A stretch of DNA of 64,000 bases from Streptomyces maremycinicus. Lineage in GTDB: Bacteria; Actinomycetota; Actinomycetes; Streptomycetales; Streptomycetaceae. How positions within the stretch are numbered: position 1 is the stretch's first letter; the number at the start of each line of letters is the position of its first letter. Made by a program: the position numbers and the translations under genes. Where the stretch lies: contig NZ_BBYG01000014.1 in assembly GCF_001184025.1 (NCBI RefSeq), forward strand, positions 434,001 to 498,000, given 5' to 3'. The notes below the pieces were generated by a model, which was given only the letters and a program-made list of their open reading frames with translations, was not told the DNA's origin and searched no databases. Positions 1 through 8,854 of the stretch are shown in pieces.

Positions 1-416
1 ACCTCGTCATCGCCACCGAGCCCGAGGCGGAGCTGCTGTCCTCCTTCGACCGCCACGGCGGTGCGGGCAAGCCGCGCGTGGGCCAGCTCCCGGTCTGCCA
101 CGACCCCGACCGGGACGCGGCCGTACGGCGGGCGCACGACCAGTTCCGCTGGTTCGGCAGCGGCTGGAAGGTGAACTCCGAACTGCCCCACCCGGACTCC
201 TTCGAGGCGGCGACTCAGTTCGTGACACCGGACGACGTGGCCGCCTCGATCCCCTGCGGAGACGACCCGGACGACTTCGTCGAGGCCGTGCGACCGTACG
301 CCGAGGCCGGGTTCACGGAGATCGCCCTGGTGCAGATCGGCGGGGACTCCCAGCCCGCGTACCTGGACTGGTCGGAGAAGACCCTCCTGCCCGCCCTGCG
401 GAACGCCTTCGGCTGA
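1..416 (+). CDS. F420-dependent LLM-class oxidoreductase, C-terminal part
   Basis: This is the 3' end of a gene that begins before the window; the frame is open from base 3 to the TGA at 414-416. The visible 137 residues resemble the C-terminal part of the luciferase-like TIM-barrel family related to F420-dependent glucose-6-phosphate dehydrogenase (the TIGR03557-type group). The segment with GWKVNSELPHPDSF, the aspartate-rich DDPDDFVEAV and the closing GFTEIALVQIGGDSQ support this. Such enzymes use reduced deazaflavin F420 as hydride donor or acceptor in the cytoplasm. The substrate cannot be told from a fragment. Confidence 0.8.
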   Translation, partial: LVIATEPEAELLSSFDRHGGAGKPRVGQLPVCHDPDRDAAVRRAHDQFRWFGSGWKVNSELPHPDSFEAATQFVTPDDVAASIPCGDDPDDFVEAVRPYAEAGFTEIALVQIGGDSQPAYLDWSEKTLLPALRNAFG

Positions 417-535
417 CGGGCGGCAGGCCCGCACGCGGGTCCGGCAAAGCATCGCCAAGAGGTGGATATAGGCTGCCCGTCTGCACTTTCGCAGTGCCGA
501 TCCTCCGTCCAGCAGCCCGTAGAGGAGAGTCATCC

Positions 536-1588
536 GTGACCCTGGCGATCGACCTGCCCGAGACGCCCGCCGAGCCGTCCCCCGCGCCCCTGTCCGACCT
601 CGTGGCGCGGGACGCCCGCGAGTTCGGCGTCTACGCGCGGACCGGCGGCTGGGCCTTCGGCCTGATGGTGGCGCGCAGCGTCCGGCCGGGCGGGCAGAGC
701 GCGGACGGGACGCCGAAGGTGCCGGCGAAGGAGTTCGCCGAGCTGGCCGGCTGCTCCCCCGACCGCGTCATGCGGTACTACAAGGCCTGGGACCGGGCCG
801 CCGACGACGGTCTCGTCCCGCACTTCGAGGAGCTCGCGCCGGGCCAGGAGGTCGAGCTGCCGGACGCGGAGGTCTGGCTGACCTACTACGTCTCCCGGTC
901 CAGCGCCGGCTCCGACCGCGGTACCGCCATCACGGCGGCCGCCGAGGCCGAGGGCATCCGCCCGACCAAGGCCCTGGAGGTCGCGGAGAACCCCACCGCC
1001 CTGCGCGCCGCGATCCTCGCCGACCCCTCGACCGCCCGCGCCGCCCTCCTGGACCGCATCAAGGAGGACCCCGATCTCCAGATCGAGCTGGCCCGGGACG
1101 TGGTCCGCACCGACGACCTGAAGAAGGCCGTGGCCACCGAGAGCCGCTCGGCCGACCGCATCGGGTACGTGCGTCAGATCGCCGAGTCCGGCCAGATCAA
1201 GACGCCCGCGGGGCAGACCCTCGACGCGCCCGCCGAGCTGCGCCAGGAGGCCGAGCGGCACCTCTCGCTGCTCGACGAGCTCGACGACGACGAGGACGCC
1301 GGCGAGTGGGCGAGCGACGCCTACGACACCATGAAGAACCTGGTCGTGGAGACCGTCGAGGCCGACCCCGAGCTGCGTGTCCAGGAGCGGCGCACGAAGT
1401 TCTACAGCAGCCTCCAGCGGGCGACCAAGGTCTTCGAGGAGCTGACCTTCGACGACCTCGACCCGCAGGAGTTCTACGAGGACGACATGGTCCAGCAGCT
1501 GGAGGAGCTCCAGCAGGCGATCGGCAGCTGCATCACCGCCCTGCGCGGCGCCCGGGGCACCGCTCCCGAGGCCGGCCAGGGCGTCTAG
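536..1588 (+). CDS. conserved Streptomyces protein of unknown function, HTH-like N-terminal half
   Basis: 350 residues if translation begins at the GTG at 536, chosen because GAGGAGA lies about 8 bases before it; the upstream ATG at 494 has no such signal. I do not recognise the family. Residues about 65-90 (KEFAELAGCSPDRVMRYYKAW) look like a helix-turn-helix. The middle is charged and helical. The C-terminal third is very acidic (LDELDDDEDAGEW) and probably helical. There is no signal peptide or membrane segment, so it is probably cytoplasmic. A DNA-binding or chromosome-associated role is possible but unproven. It stands alone, with a convergent membrane-protein gene after it. Confidence 0.75.
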   Translation: MTLAIDLPETPAEPSPAPLSDLVARDAREFGVYARTGGWAFGLMVARSVRPGGQSADGTPKVPAKEFAELAGCSPDRVMRYYKAWDRAADDGLVPHFEELAPGQEVELPDAEVWLTYYVSRSSAGSDRGTAITAAAEAEGIRPTKALEVAENPTALRAAILADPSTARAALLDRIKEDPDLQIELARDVVRTDDLKKAVATESRSADRIGYVRQIAESGQIKTPAGQTLDAPAELRQEAERHLSLLDELDDDEDAGEWASDAYDTMKNLVVETVEADPELRVQERRTKFYSSLQRATKVFEELTFDDLDPQEFYEDDMVQQLEELQQAIGSCITALRGARGTAPEAGQGV

Positions 1589-1594
1589 GGCGGC

Positions 1595-2092
1595 TCAGTC
1601 CGTCGTGTAGCGGCGGCGGGTCCACAGCGGCAGCACGAACCAGCACAGCGCGTACCACAGGAACACACCCGCGACGAGGTAGGGCACGAACTCGTCGTGG
1701 GTGGCCACGCGCAGGATCAGCAGCAGCGAAGAGGTCATGGTGGCGAGCAGCAGGAGCAGGCCCACGAAGGTCAGCCGCGAGGCCCACTGCACCGCCTGCG
1801 GCTTGACCCGCCGCCCGGAGACCAGGCGGTGCAGGGACACCGGCCCTATGAGGGCGCCCGTCGCGCAGGCGCCCAGGACCACGGTGACGATGTAGATGAC
1901 CTGGTCGATGTGCTGGAGATCCGCGTAGCGCGGGGTGAACACCACGGTCAGCAGGAAGCCGAAGAGGATCTGCACGCCCGTCTGGGCGACCCTGATCTCC
2001 TGGATCAGTTCCCCCCACATACGGTCGGCTCTCTCCTCCTCGGTCTCGTCCCGCCCTGTGCGCTGCTCGGCCTTCGCCGCCGTGTCGGTCAC
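1595..2092 (-). CDS. DUF6328 family four-helix membrane protein
   Basis: 165 residues, GTG start with GGGAGGA before it. The N-terminal 28 residues are charged (EEERADRMW). Next comes the conserved stretch ELIQEIRVAQTGVQILF that leads into the first of four predicted membrane helices (about 36-52, 65-88, 105-126, 137-156), and a short basic tail (TRRRYTTD). This matches my memory of DUF6328. The role is unknown. The gene faces the preceding gene, with 6 bases between the two stops. Confidence 0.8.
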   Translation of the reverse strand: MTDTAAKAEQRTGRDETEEERADRMWGELIQEIRVAQTGVQILFGFLLTVVFTPRYADLQHIDQVIYIVTVVLGACATGALIGPVSLHRLVSGRRVKPQAVQWASRLTFVGLLLLLATMTSSLLLILRVATHDEFVPYLVAGVFLWYALCWFVLPLWTRRRYTTD

Positions 2093-2184
2093 CTGTACCG
2101 TCCTCCCGGTTCGAGGGGTCCCTCCCCTGACCCCGCGAGTACCCCGTGATCGGCGGTTCTCTCCCGTCCACCGCCCCTCTGCGG

Positions 2185-3168
2185 CTACCAGCGGCCTTCG
2201 ACCTGCTCCTTGATCCGCCGGTCGTAGAGGTCGCGGACCGCCGCGAGCGTCTCCTCGGTCAGTTCCGGGAGCCTGGCGGCGGCCGCGTTGGCTCGGGCCT
2301 GCTCGGGCGAGCGGGCGCCCGGGATGACGGTGGTCACGCCGGGCTGCTGGATGATCCAGCGCAGCGCCAGCTGGGCCGGCGTGTATCCCTCGGGCGCGAG
2401 GGCCGCGAACTCGACGGCGGCCTCGACGCCGGTGGCGTAGTCGACGCCGGAGAACGTCTCGCCCTGGTCGAACGCCTCGCCGTGCCGGTTGTAGGCGCGG
2501 TGGTCGTTCTCCGGGAAGACGGTGTCCTTGGTGTACTTGCCGGAGAGCAGACCGGAGGCGAGCGGGACGCGGGCGATGATGCCGACGCCGGCCGCGCGGG
2601 CCGCCGGGAGCACCTCGTACAGGGGCTTCAGCCGGAACGGGTTGAGGATGATCTGCACGCTCGCCACTCCCGGCCGGGCGATCGCGGTGAGGGCCTCGGC
2701 GCAGGTCTCCACGCTGACGCCGTACTGCGCGATGCGCTCCTCCTCGACGAGGGTGTCGAGGGCGTCGAACACCTCGTCGCTGGAGTAGACCGGGGTCGGC
2801 GGGCAGTGCAGCTGCACCAGGTCGACGCGGTCGACGCCGAGGTTGCGGCGGGAGCGGTCGTTCCAGGCGCGGAAGTTGTCCAGGACGTAGTTCTCGGGGA
2901 TCTGGTCGACGCGGCGGCCCATCTTGGTGGCGACCAGCACGTGCAGGTCGGGCCGGCCGCTGAGGAAGGCGGCGATGGTCTGCTCGCTGCGTCCGTCGCC
3001 GTAGACGTCGGCGGTGTCGAAGAAGGTCACCCCCGACTCGGCCGCCGCCTCCAGAACGGACAGGGCCTCCTTGTCGTCGACGTCTCCCCAGTCGGCGCCC
3101 AGTTGCCAGGTGCCGAGACCGACGACGGATGCGTGCTGACCAGACCTACCGAATTCGCGCTCGTCCAT
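2185..3168 (-). CDS. aldo/keto reductase
   Basis: 327 residues, the usual length of an NADPH-dependent aldo/keto reductase TIM barrel. The catalytic tetrad is visible: D51 and Y56 in FFDTADVYGDG, K82 in VATKMGRR and H121 in VQLHCPP. The C-terminal cofactor-binding segment TTVIPGARSPEQ is present. The enzyme probably reduces aldehydes or ketones in the cytoplasm; the substrate is unknown. It is transcribed alone, with the TetR-MFS operon upstream on the same strand about 100 bases away. Confidence 0.9.
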   Translation of the reverse strand: MDEREFGRSGQHASVVGLGTWQLGADWGDVDDKEALSVLEAAAESGVTFFDTADVYGDGRSEQTIAAFLSGRPDLHVLVATKMGRRVDQIPENYVLDNFRAWNDRSRRNLGVDRVDLVQLHCPPTPVYSSDEVFDALDTLVEEERIAQYGVSVETCAEALTAIARPGVASVQIILNPFRLKPLYEVLPAARAAGVGIIARVPLASGLLSGKYTKDTVFPENDHRAYNRHGEAFDQGETFSGVDYATGVEAAVEFAALAPEGYTPAQLALRWIIQQPGVTTVIPGARSPEQARANAAAARLPELTEETLAAVRDLYDRRIKEQVEGRW

Positions 3169-3265
3169 GACCTCAGTCTGTCATCCGGAGCGCCCCGGTA
3201 CGGAACGGGCCGCTCCGGACCACCGGCTGTTCCTCCCGGGGCCACCCGGGAGCGGCCGGGGAGGT

Positions 3266-3889
3266 TCAGGAACTGTCCAGCTGGGCCTGGACCGTCGGGC
3301 CGTACCGCTCGACGATGTGCTCGATCGGTGTCGCCCTCAGCTCGGTCCCGCGGGCGATGCCGAACATCACGCCCAGGCCGAGCACGGTGGCGACGGCCAG
3401 TTCGGCGCGGAGCCCCGGGTCGGGGCCGGTGAGGCGGGCGGCCAGACGTTCGATGACCTGGGTGCGGAAGTTGCCGCGCAGGACGTCGCCGTGGTCGCCG
3501 TGCAGGGGCGCGAACGCGATGCGCACCACGGGGTCGGTGCCCCGCTCGCGCTGGCTCGCCACCACGTGCCGGACCATGTGCGGGCCCAGCTCCGCCAGCG
3601 GGGCGTCGAGCAGGGCGTCGGCGTCCTCCTCGAAGGACATCACCCGGGCGAACAGGGCGTCCTTGTTGCCGAAGTACTTCAGGACCAACGGCGCGCTCAC
3701 CCCGGCGCGTTCCGCCACGGCCTTGAGGGTGATGTCGGCGTGCGCCTGGCGGACGAGGAGGTACCGGGCGGCGCGCAGGATCGCCGCCTTGGTCGCCTCG
3801 GCGCCGCGCCGGGCGGGGGCCGGCGGGTCGGTCGGGGCCCGGGGGCCGGATGGAGCCGGGGGGCCGGATGGAGTGCTCACGGCACTCAT
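3266..3889 (-). CDS. TetR-family regulator of the adjacent exporter
   Basis: 207 residues. A Pro/Ala-rich N-terminus of about 28 residues precedes a TetR helix-turn-helix (residues about 30-78, ending VSAPLVLKYFGNKDALF), then a helical ligand-binding domain. The ATG at 3889 follows GGAGGGAG. It overlaps the stop codon of the MFS gene as ATGA, so the two genes are translationally coupled. It most likely represses the exporter operon through the double palindrome at 5398-5442. A longer reading frame extending upstream through the transporter region is not real. Confidence 0.9.
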   Translation of the reverse strand: MSAVSTPSGPPAPSGPRAPTDPPAPARRGAEATKAAILRAARYLLVRQAHADITLKAVAERAGVSAPLVLKYFGNKDALFARVMSFEEDADALLDAPLAELGPHMVRHVVASQRERGTDPVVRIAFAPLHGDHGDVLRGNFRTQVIERLAARLTGPDPGLRAELAVATVLGLGVMFGIARGTELRATPIEHIVERYGPTVQAQLDSS

Positions 3890-5370
3890 GCTCCCTCCAG
3901 CGCCCCGTCGCCGACAGCGCGGGTACGGCCACGGGCGCGCCGCATGTCGTCGGGTCCGGCGTCGCCGGGGATGGTGAGCGCCACCGCGCACGCGGCCAGG
4001 GCCACCGCGCCCGCGACCGCGAACGCCAGCAGATAGCCGTGCAAAGTGGGCACCGGGGCTCCGCCGACCAGGCCGGTGTGGTGCACGAGGACGGCGGCGA
4101 CGGCGGCGCTGGAGGTGGCCTGACCGATCGTGCGCATCAGCACGTTGAAGCCGTTCGCCGACGCGGTCTGCCCGGGCGGGACCGCGCGCAGGATCAGTGA
4201 GGGCAGCGCCGAGTACGCGAGGGTGGTGCCGGTCGCCACGACCGTCGCCCCCACCATGATCATCCACAGGTCGCGGCTGTCGGCGATGCGCAGGGCGTAC
4301 CCGCAGGCGATGACGGCGGCGCCGAGGGCGAGGGTGATCCGCGGCCCGCGCCGCTCCGAGATGCGGGCCGAGAGCGGCGAGAACAGCAGCATGGTGATGC
4401 CTCCGGGCAGCAGGCACAGGCCCGTCTGGACGATGGACAGCCCGAGCCCGTACCCGCTCGCCTCGGGCGCCTGCACCAGCTGTGCGGTCACCAGCGAGTT
4501 CGCGTAGAAGGCGAAGCCGGTCAGGAGCGCCGCCACATGGGACAGGCCCACCCTCGGCCGGGACACCAGCCACAGGTCCACCAGGGGCTGTTCGGCGCGC
4601 AGCTGGTGCCACCACCACAGGCCGAGGACGACCGCGGCGGCGAGGAGAAGGCCCACGATCCGGGCGCTCCCCCAGCCCCACTGGCCGCCCTGGGACACGG
4701 CGAGAAGCAGGCTGATCAGTCCGGCGGCCAGACCGAGCGCGCCCGTCACGTCGAACCGGCCGGGCGCGCGCACGGGCGACTCCGGCACCGCCCACCGGAT
4801 CAGCGCGACACCGGTCGCGCCCAGCACGGCGGTCACCCAGAACATCACGTGCCAGTTGGCGTACTGCACGACCACGGCGGCCGCCGGCAGTCCGAGCGCG
4901 GCGCCGATCCCCACGGTGGAGCTCATCAGCGCCACGGCCGATCCCCGGCGCTCCGGCGGCAGTTCGTCGCGCAGGATGCTGATGGACAGCGGGACGACGG
5001 AGGACGCGGCGCCCTGGAGGGTCCGGGCCGCGATCAGTACGCCGATGTCGGAGGTCAGGGCGCAGATCACCGAGCCGGCGGCCATCAGGCCGAAGGAGAT
5101 GAACAGCACCCGCCGCTTGCCGTACATGTCCCCGGCCCGGCCGAGGACGGGGGTGAGGACCGCGCCGGACAGCAGCGAGGCGGTCACCATCCAGGAGACC
5201 GCGCCCGGTGAGGCGCCGGTCAGCCGGGGCAGGTCGGGCAGCAGGGGGACGACGACGGTCTGCATGACCGCCATGAGGATGCCGCAGTACGCCAGGACCG
5301 GGACGGTGAGCCGGGTCCGGAGACCGGCGGCTCCTCCGGCCGGGGCGGGTATCGGAACGGGCGACGCCAT
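3886..5370 (-). CDS. MFS drug-exporter-like transporter (DHA2 type)
   Basis: About 494 residues from the ATG at 5370, which has GGAG five bases before it; a GTG six bases upstream sits too close to that site. Strongly hydrophobic segments suggest 14 membrane helices. The DHA signature GRAGDMYGKRRVLF lies in the loop after helix 2, and motif C-like glycine-rich helices follow (GIGAALGLP). It is predicted to export a toxic compound by proton antiport across the cytoplasmic membrane. It heads an operon with the TetR gene (4-base overlap), the standard layout of an autoregulated efflux system. Confidence 0.88.
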   Translation of the reverse strand: MASPVPIPAPAGGAAGLRTRLTVPVLAYCGILMAVMQTVVVPLLPDLPRLTGASPGAVSWMVTASLLSGAVLTPVLGRAGDMYGKRRVLFISFGLMAAGSVICALTSDIGVLIAARTLQGAASSVVPLSISILRDELPPERRGSAVALMSSTVGIGAALGLPAAAVVVQYANWHVMFWVTAVLGATGVALIRWAVPESPVRAPGRFDVTGALGLAAGLISLLLAVSQGGQWGWGSARIVGLLLAAAVVLGLWWWHQLRAEQPLVDLWLVSRPRVGLSHVAALLTGFAFYANSLVTAQLVQAPEASGYGLGLSIVQTGLCLLPGGITMLLFSPLSARISERRGPRITLALGAAVIACGYALRIADSRDLWMIMVGATVVATGTTLAYSALPSLILRAVPPGQTASANGFNVLMRTIGQATSSAAVAAVLVHHTGLVGGAPVPTLHGYLLAFAVAGAVALAACAVALTIPGDAGPDDMRRARGRTRAVGDGALEGA

Positions 5371-5397
5371 GGGCACTCCAGCGACCTCGGGAAAAAG

Positions 5398-5442
5398 GAG
5401 GTGAATGGCAATTCACCGTATCAGTGAATTGCCATTCACCTC
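5398..5442. promoter_or_regulatory. double TetR-type operator (perfect 19-bp inverted repeat)
   Basis: Two 19-base arms (5398-5416 and 5424-5442) are perfect reverse complements around a 7-base spacer. Each arm holds its own 16-base near-palindrome GTGAATGGCAATTCAC, so there are two adjacent binding sites with centres 23 bases apart, about two DNA turns. On the minus strand a -10-like TACGGT lies in the spacer. The site therefore covers the promoter of the MFS-TetR operon, whose start is at 5370. Binding by the TetR protein is inferred. Confidence 0.8.
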
Positions 5443-5475
5443 AGTCCCGGACGGACCTCCGCGACACCCTCCCGG

Positions 5476-6687
5476 TCACTTCCGCGAGGTCAGCGCCCTG
5501 GCATGCGCGCCACGCGCCAGCTTCGGCCCCAGCCAGCGCTTGAGCCGGCGCAGCGCTCCCGACTGTCCGGCGGCCCGGTCGAGCCGGTAGTACAGCTGGG
5601 GCGGGACATAGGGCAGCAGCGGCGAGTGCCGCTGGCCGAGCAGGGCGAACATCTGCTCCGGGGGGAGGTGGATGTAGCGGGTGAGGTTCTCGTACCACTG
5701 GGCGCTGTAACGGGCGGCGCTCTGGAGCGACAGCAGGGCGGACTGTCGTTCCCGTTCGTAGCGCGCCAGGGCCTGCGGCAGGTCGGCGCTCTCGCGCAGG
5801 GCGTCGGCGAGAGCGATGGCGTCCTCCAGGGCGAGGGTGGTGCCGGCGCCGATCGAGTAGTGGGTGGTGTGGGCGGCGTCGCCGAGCAGGACGAGGTTGC
5901 CGCGGTACCAGCTGCGGTTGGTGAGGGTGCGGAAGGTCAGCCACCGGCGGCTGCCGTCGGCGGCGGCACGGCCGATGAGGGGGTGTCCGTCGAGGATGTG
6001 CGCGAAGAGCTTCTCCAGCCGGGCCAGTCCGTCACCCTCGCTCGCCCGGTCCAGGCCCAGTCCGGTCAGGGTCTCGGGGGCGCACTCGATGACGCAGGTG
6101 CTCCGCTCGGAGCTGAAGGGGTAGCCGTAGCACCAGATCCAGCCGTGCTCGGTCTCCACGAACGCGAAGGTGAAGGAGTCGAACACCTTGGTGGTGCCGA
6201 GCCAGATGTAGGAGTTGCGCCCCGGGGTGAGTTCGGCGCCGAAGTGGTCGGCGTGGTGGGTGCGCAGGGCGCTGTGGACACCGTCGCCGGCCACGACGAG
6301 ATCGGCGTCCGGCAGGTTCTCTGCGGTGATCGGGCTCTCGTACTCCAGTCGTACGCCGAGCGCGCGGGCCCGGGCGGCGAGGATCTCCAGCAGCTTGTGG
6401 CGGCCGATCCCGTGCCCCTCGTCGCCCGGCTGACGGGTCGCCAGGTCCCGTACGTGGGCGACGCCTTCGTTCCAGCGGACGGACTCCGCCTCGATCGCTC
6501 GCGCCGACTCGGGGTCGCAGACGCGGAGCCGGTCGAGGAGTCCCTGCCAGTACGTGACCCCCCAGCCGTAGGTCGAGCCTTCCGGGTCGCGCTCGTGGAC
6601 GGTGACGTCGTGGGACGGATCCTGCCGCTTGAGCAGGATCGAGAGATACAGGCCGGCGGGCCCGCCGCCGACACAGGCGACCTTCAC
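5476..6687 (-). CDS. FAD-dependent aromatic monooxygenase
   Basis: About 403 residues from the GTG at 6687, chosen because GGGAG lies five bases upstream. The N-terminal FAD-binding fold shows VACVGGGPAGLYLSILLKR with E at the end of strand 2 (VHERD). The second FAD motif is LVVAGDGVHSALR, and LLGDAAHTTHYSIGAGT binds the FAD ribityl chain and pyrophosphate. The overall look is close to VioD or anthraniloyl-CoA-type hydroxylases rather than PheA-type ones. It is probably a soluble NAD(P)H-dependent hydroxylase of an aromatic substrate, identity unknown. It is monocistronic. Confidence 0.85.
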   Translation of the reverse strand: MKVACVGGGPAGLYLSILLKRQDPSHDVTVHERDPEGSTYGWGVTYWQGLLDRLRVCDPESARAIEAESVRWNEGVAHVRDLATRQPGDEGHGIGRHKLLEILAARARALGVRLEYESPITAENLPDADLVVAGDGVHSALRTHHADHFGAELTPGRNSYIWLGTTKVFDSFTFAFVETEHGWIWCYGYPFSSERSTCVIECAPETLTGLGLDRASEGDGLARLEKLFAHILDGHPLIGRAAADGSRRWLTFRTLTNRSWYRGNLVLLGDAAHTTHYSIGAGTTLALEDAIALADALRESADLPQALARYERERQSALLSLQSAARYSAQWYENLTRYIHLPPEQMFALLGQRHSPLLPYVPPQLYYRLDRAAGQSGALRRLKRWLGPKLARGAHARALTSRK

Positions 6688-7043
6688 GCACACTCCCAGG
6701 AGTTACCAGACGTGGTCGATTGACGACGCAGGGTAGCAGGGCCCGGCACCCAGACCCGGACGCCCCACCTGCCCGTTCACGCCACTTTCCCCACGTGGGC
6801 CACGCCACCGCGGGCGCACCGGCGCGCGAAAGATCACCGGAAGCGGTGCGTCCACGGAAAGGAATTGCCCGTTCCGCCCGGCCCGGACCTCTGCCCGCCA
6901 CAAGATCATCTTCATTGAAGATTGCACGACATGTAATTGATTGTCCTGATCACAGCCAACCCCTCTCGGGCGATTTCTCCCTTTCTCCGACAGCTCGGTA
7001 GGCATACGGGGTCGTCAACCGAACGCACCCCAGGAGGTCCCGC
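6688..7043. other. divergent intergenic region upstream of melC1
   Basis: This 356-base stretch separates the monooxygenase gene from melC1 and holds no credible gene. Its right half (about 6900-6960) is unusually AT-rich for this genome. It contains a perfect inverted repeat ATCTTC-ATT-GAAGAT at 6908-6922, then TGTAATTGATTGTCCTGATCACA. It probably contains the melC promoter and an operator, but no clean -35/-10 pair could be fixed. A strong ribosome-binding site AGGAGGT (7032-7038) precedes the melC1 ATG. Confidence 0.6.
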
Positions 7044-7421
7044 ATGCCGGAACTCAGCCGTCGTCGCGCACTCACCGCGGCGGCCGCCGTCACCGGTGCC
7101 GCGCTCGTCACCGTCCCCGCCGCCCGGGCGGACGACACCCACCACGACGCCCACGGCTCCCACGGCTCCCCGGAGCCCTTCGACGAGGTCTACAAGGGCC
7201 GCCGGATACAGGGCCGGCCCACCGCCGGCGGCGGCCATCACCACGGCGGCGGCTACGGCGTGTACGTCGACGGCGTCGAGCTGCACGTGATGCGCAACGC
7301 CGACGGGACCTGGATCAGCGTGGTCAGCCACTACGACCCGGTACCCACCCCGAGGGCCGCCGCCCGGGCCGCGGTCGACGAGCTCCGGGGCGCGCGACTC
7401 GTCCCGTTCCCCACCGGCTGA
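7044..7421 (+). CDS. melC1: tyrosinase copper chaperone (MelC1 caddie protein)
   Basis: 125 residues. It starts with a twin-arginine signal peptide (SRRRALTAAAAVTGAALVTVPAARA), so it should leave by the Tat route together with bound tyrosinase. Histidine-rich stretches (HHDAHGSH, GGGHHHGGG) are likely copper-loading sites. The core GYGVYVDGVELHVMRNADG and SHYDPVPTPRAAARAAV is diagnostic of MelC1. It delivers copper to apo-MelC2 and escorts it outside; the tyrosine in SHYDPV (Y97) corresponds to the residue known to enter the tyrosinase active site. melC2 follows 51 bases later in one operon. Confidence 0.95.
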   Translation: MPELSRRRALTAAAAVTGAALVTVPAARADDTHHDAHGSHGSPEPFDEVYKGRRIQGRPTAGGGHHHGGGYGVYVDGVELHVMRNADGTWISVVSHYDPVPTPRAAARAAVDELRGARLVPFPTG

Positions 7422-7472
7422 CCGGCTGACCGGCCGACCGCCCACCGTCCGCGCACACTTGGAGCACCGCAC

Positions 7473-8297
7473 ATGACCGTCCGCAAGAACCAGGCGTCCC
7501 TGACCTCCGACGAGAAGCGCCGCTTCGTCGCCGCCGTCCTCGACCTCAAGCGCAGCGGCCGCTACGACGCCTTCGTCACCACGCACAACGCCTTCATCCT
7601 CGGTGACACCGACAACGGCGAGCGCACCGGCCACCGTTCGCCCTCCTTCCTGCCGTGGCACCGCAGATTCCTGCTGGAGTTCGAGCGGGCCCTCCAGTCC
7701 GTGGACGCCTCGGTGGCACTGCCGTACTGGGACTGGTCCACGGACCGTTCACCGCGCTCCTCGCTGTGGGCTCCGGACTTCCTCGGCGGCAGCGGGCGCA
7801 GCCGGGACGGTCAGGTGATGGACGGCCCGTTCGCCGCCTCGGCCGGCAACTGGGCCGTCAACGTCCGCGTGGACGGCCGCACCTACCTCCGGCGGGCGCT
7901 GGGAGCGGGCGTCCGTGAGCTGCCGACCCGGTCCGAGGTCGAGTCGGTGCTGTCGATGGCGACGTACGACATGGCCCCCTGGAACAGCGGCTCGGACGGT
8001 TTCCGCAACCATCTGGAGGGCTGGCGCGGTGTCAATCTGCACAACCGGGTCCATGTCTGGGTCGGCGGGCAGATGGCGACCGGGGTGTCCCCCAACGACC
8101 CGGTGTTCTGGCTGCACCACGCCTACATCGACAGGCTGTGGGCCCAGTGGCAGCGCCGGCATCCCGGCTCGACGTATCTCCCGGGCGGCGGGACGCCGGA
8201 CGTCGTCGACCTGCACGAGACGATGAAGCCCTGGAACGACACGACTCCGGCGGACCTCCTCGATCACACCGCCCACTACACCTTCGACACCGACTGA
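7473..8297 (+). CDS. melC2: tyrosinase (MelC2)
   Basis: 274 residues, the normal size of Streptomyces tyrosinase, which oxidises tyrosine to dopaquinone for melanin. The CuA histidines are H38 (THNAF), H54 (TGHRS) and H63 (PWHRRF). The CuB set is in LHNRVHVWVGG and NDPVFWLHHAYIDRLWAQW. There is no signal peptide, as expected for a protein that rides out with MelC1. The gene has its own leader region after melC1 and is co-directional with the SRPBCC gene 92 bases downstream. Confidence 0.97.
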   Translation: MTVRKNQASLTSDEKRRFVAAVLDLKRSGRYDAFVTTHNAFILGDTDNGERTGHRSPSFLPWHRRFLLEFERALQSVDASVALPYWDWSTDRSPRSSLWAPDFLGGSGRSRDGQVMDGPFAASAGNWAVNVRVDGRTYLRRALGAGVRELPTRSEVESVLSMATYDMAPWNSGSDGFRNHLEGWRGVNLHNRVHVWVGGQMATGVSPNDPVFWLHHAYIDRLWAQWQRRHPGSTYLPGGGTPDVVDLHETMKPWNDTTPADLLDHTAHYTFDTD

Positions 8298-8389
8298 TCG
8301 TCGCCGCCCGGTTTACCCCGCGGGCCACGGGTACCCGCGACGGACAGTCAGCGACGAGACGAACCACCAGGACGAAGGAGGAGACGATC

Positions 8390-8842
8390 GTGTCGCAGGT
8401 CGAGGAATCCATCGAGGTCGGTGTCCCCGTGCACACGGCTTACGACCAGTGGACGCAGTTCGAGACGTTCCCCGCGTTCATGAGCGGGGTGGACCGCATC
8501 GAACAGCGCACCGACACCCTCACCCACTGGGTCACCAGCGTGAACGGCGTACGCCGGGAGTTCGACGCGGAGATCACCGAGCAGATCCCGGACGAACGGG
8601 TCGCGTGGACCACGGTATCGGGCGAGGCCCGGCAGGCCGGCGTGGTGACCTTCCACCGGCTCGACGACAGCCACACCAAGGTGATGCTCCAGATGGAGTT
8701 TCAGCCGGAGGGCGTCACCGAGACCGTCGGCGACAAGCTCGGCTTCGTGAAGCGGCAGACCAAGGGTGACCTGGAGCGCTTCAAGGAGTTCATCGAGGAG
8801 CGCGGTCAGGAGACCGGGGGCTGGCGCGGCGTGGTGCTGTGA
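8390..8842 (+). CDS. SRPBCC/polyketide-cyclase-like protein
   Basis: 150 residues from the GTG at 8390, which follows AAGGAGGAG. The sequence fits the helix-grip START/SRPBCC fold: VEESIEVGVPVHTAYDQWTQ at the start, FPAFMSGVDRIEQ, the strand GVVTFHRLDD, and a long C-terminal helix (KRQTKGDLERFKEFIEE). Proteins of this type are common in Streptomyces and are often annotated as cyclase/dehydrase, but most lack a known ligand. It is predicted to be soluble. Nothing nearby indicates a polyketide pathway. Confidence 0.85.
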   Translation: MSQVEESIEVGVPVHTAYDQWTQFETFPAFMSGVDRIEQRTDTLTHWVTSVNGVRREFDAEITEQIPDERVAWTTVSGEARQAGVVTFHRLDDSHTKVMLQMEFQPEGVTETVGDKLGFVKRQTKGDLERFKEFIEERGQETGGWRGVVL

Positions 8843-8854
8843 CCCGCGCGTCGC

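Noticed and set aside
3890..5416. A fused 716-residue protein reading into the TetR gene
   Set aside because: The extra N-terminal part is an off-frame shadow of the MFS gene; the TetR gene has its own ribosome-binding site and an ATGA overlap with the MFS stop.
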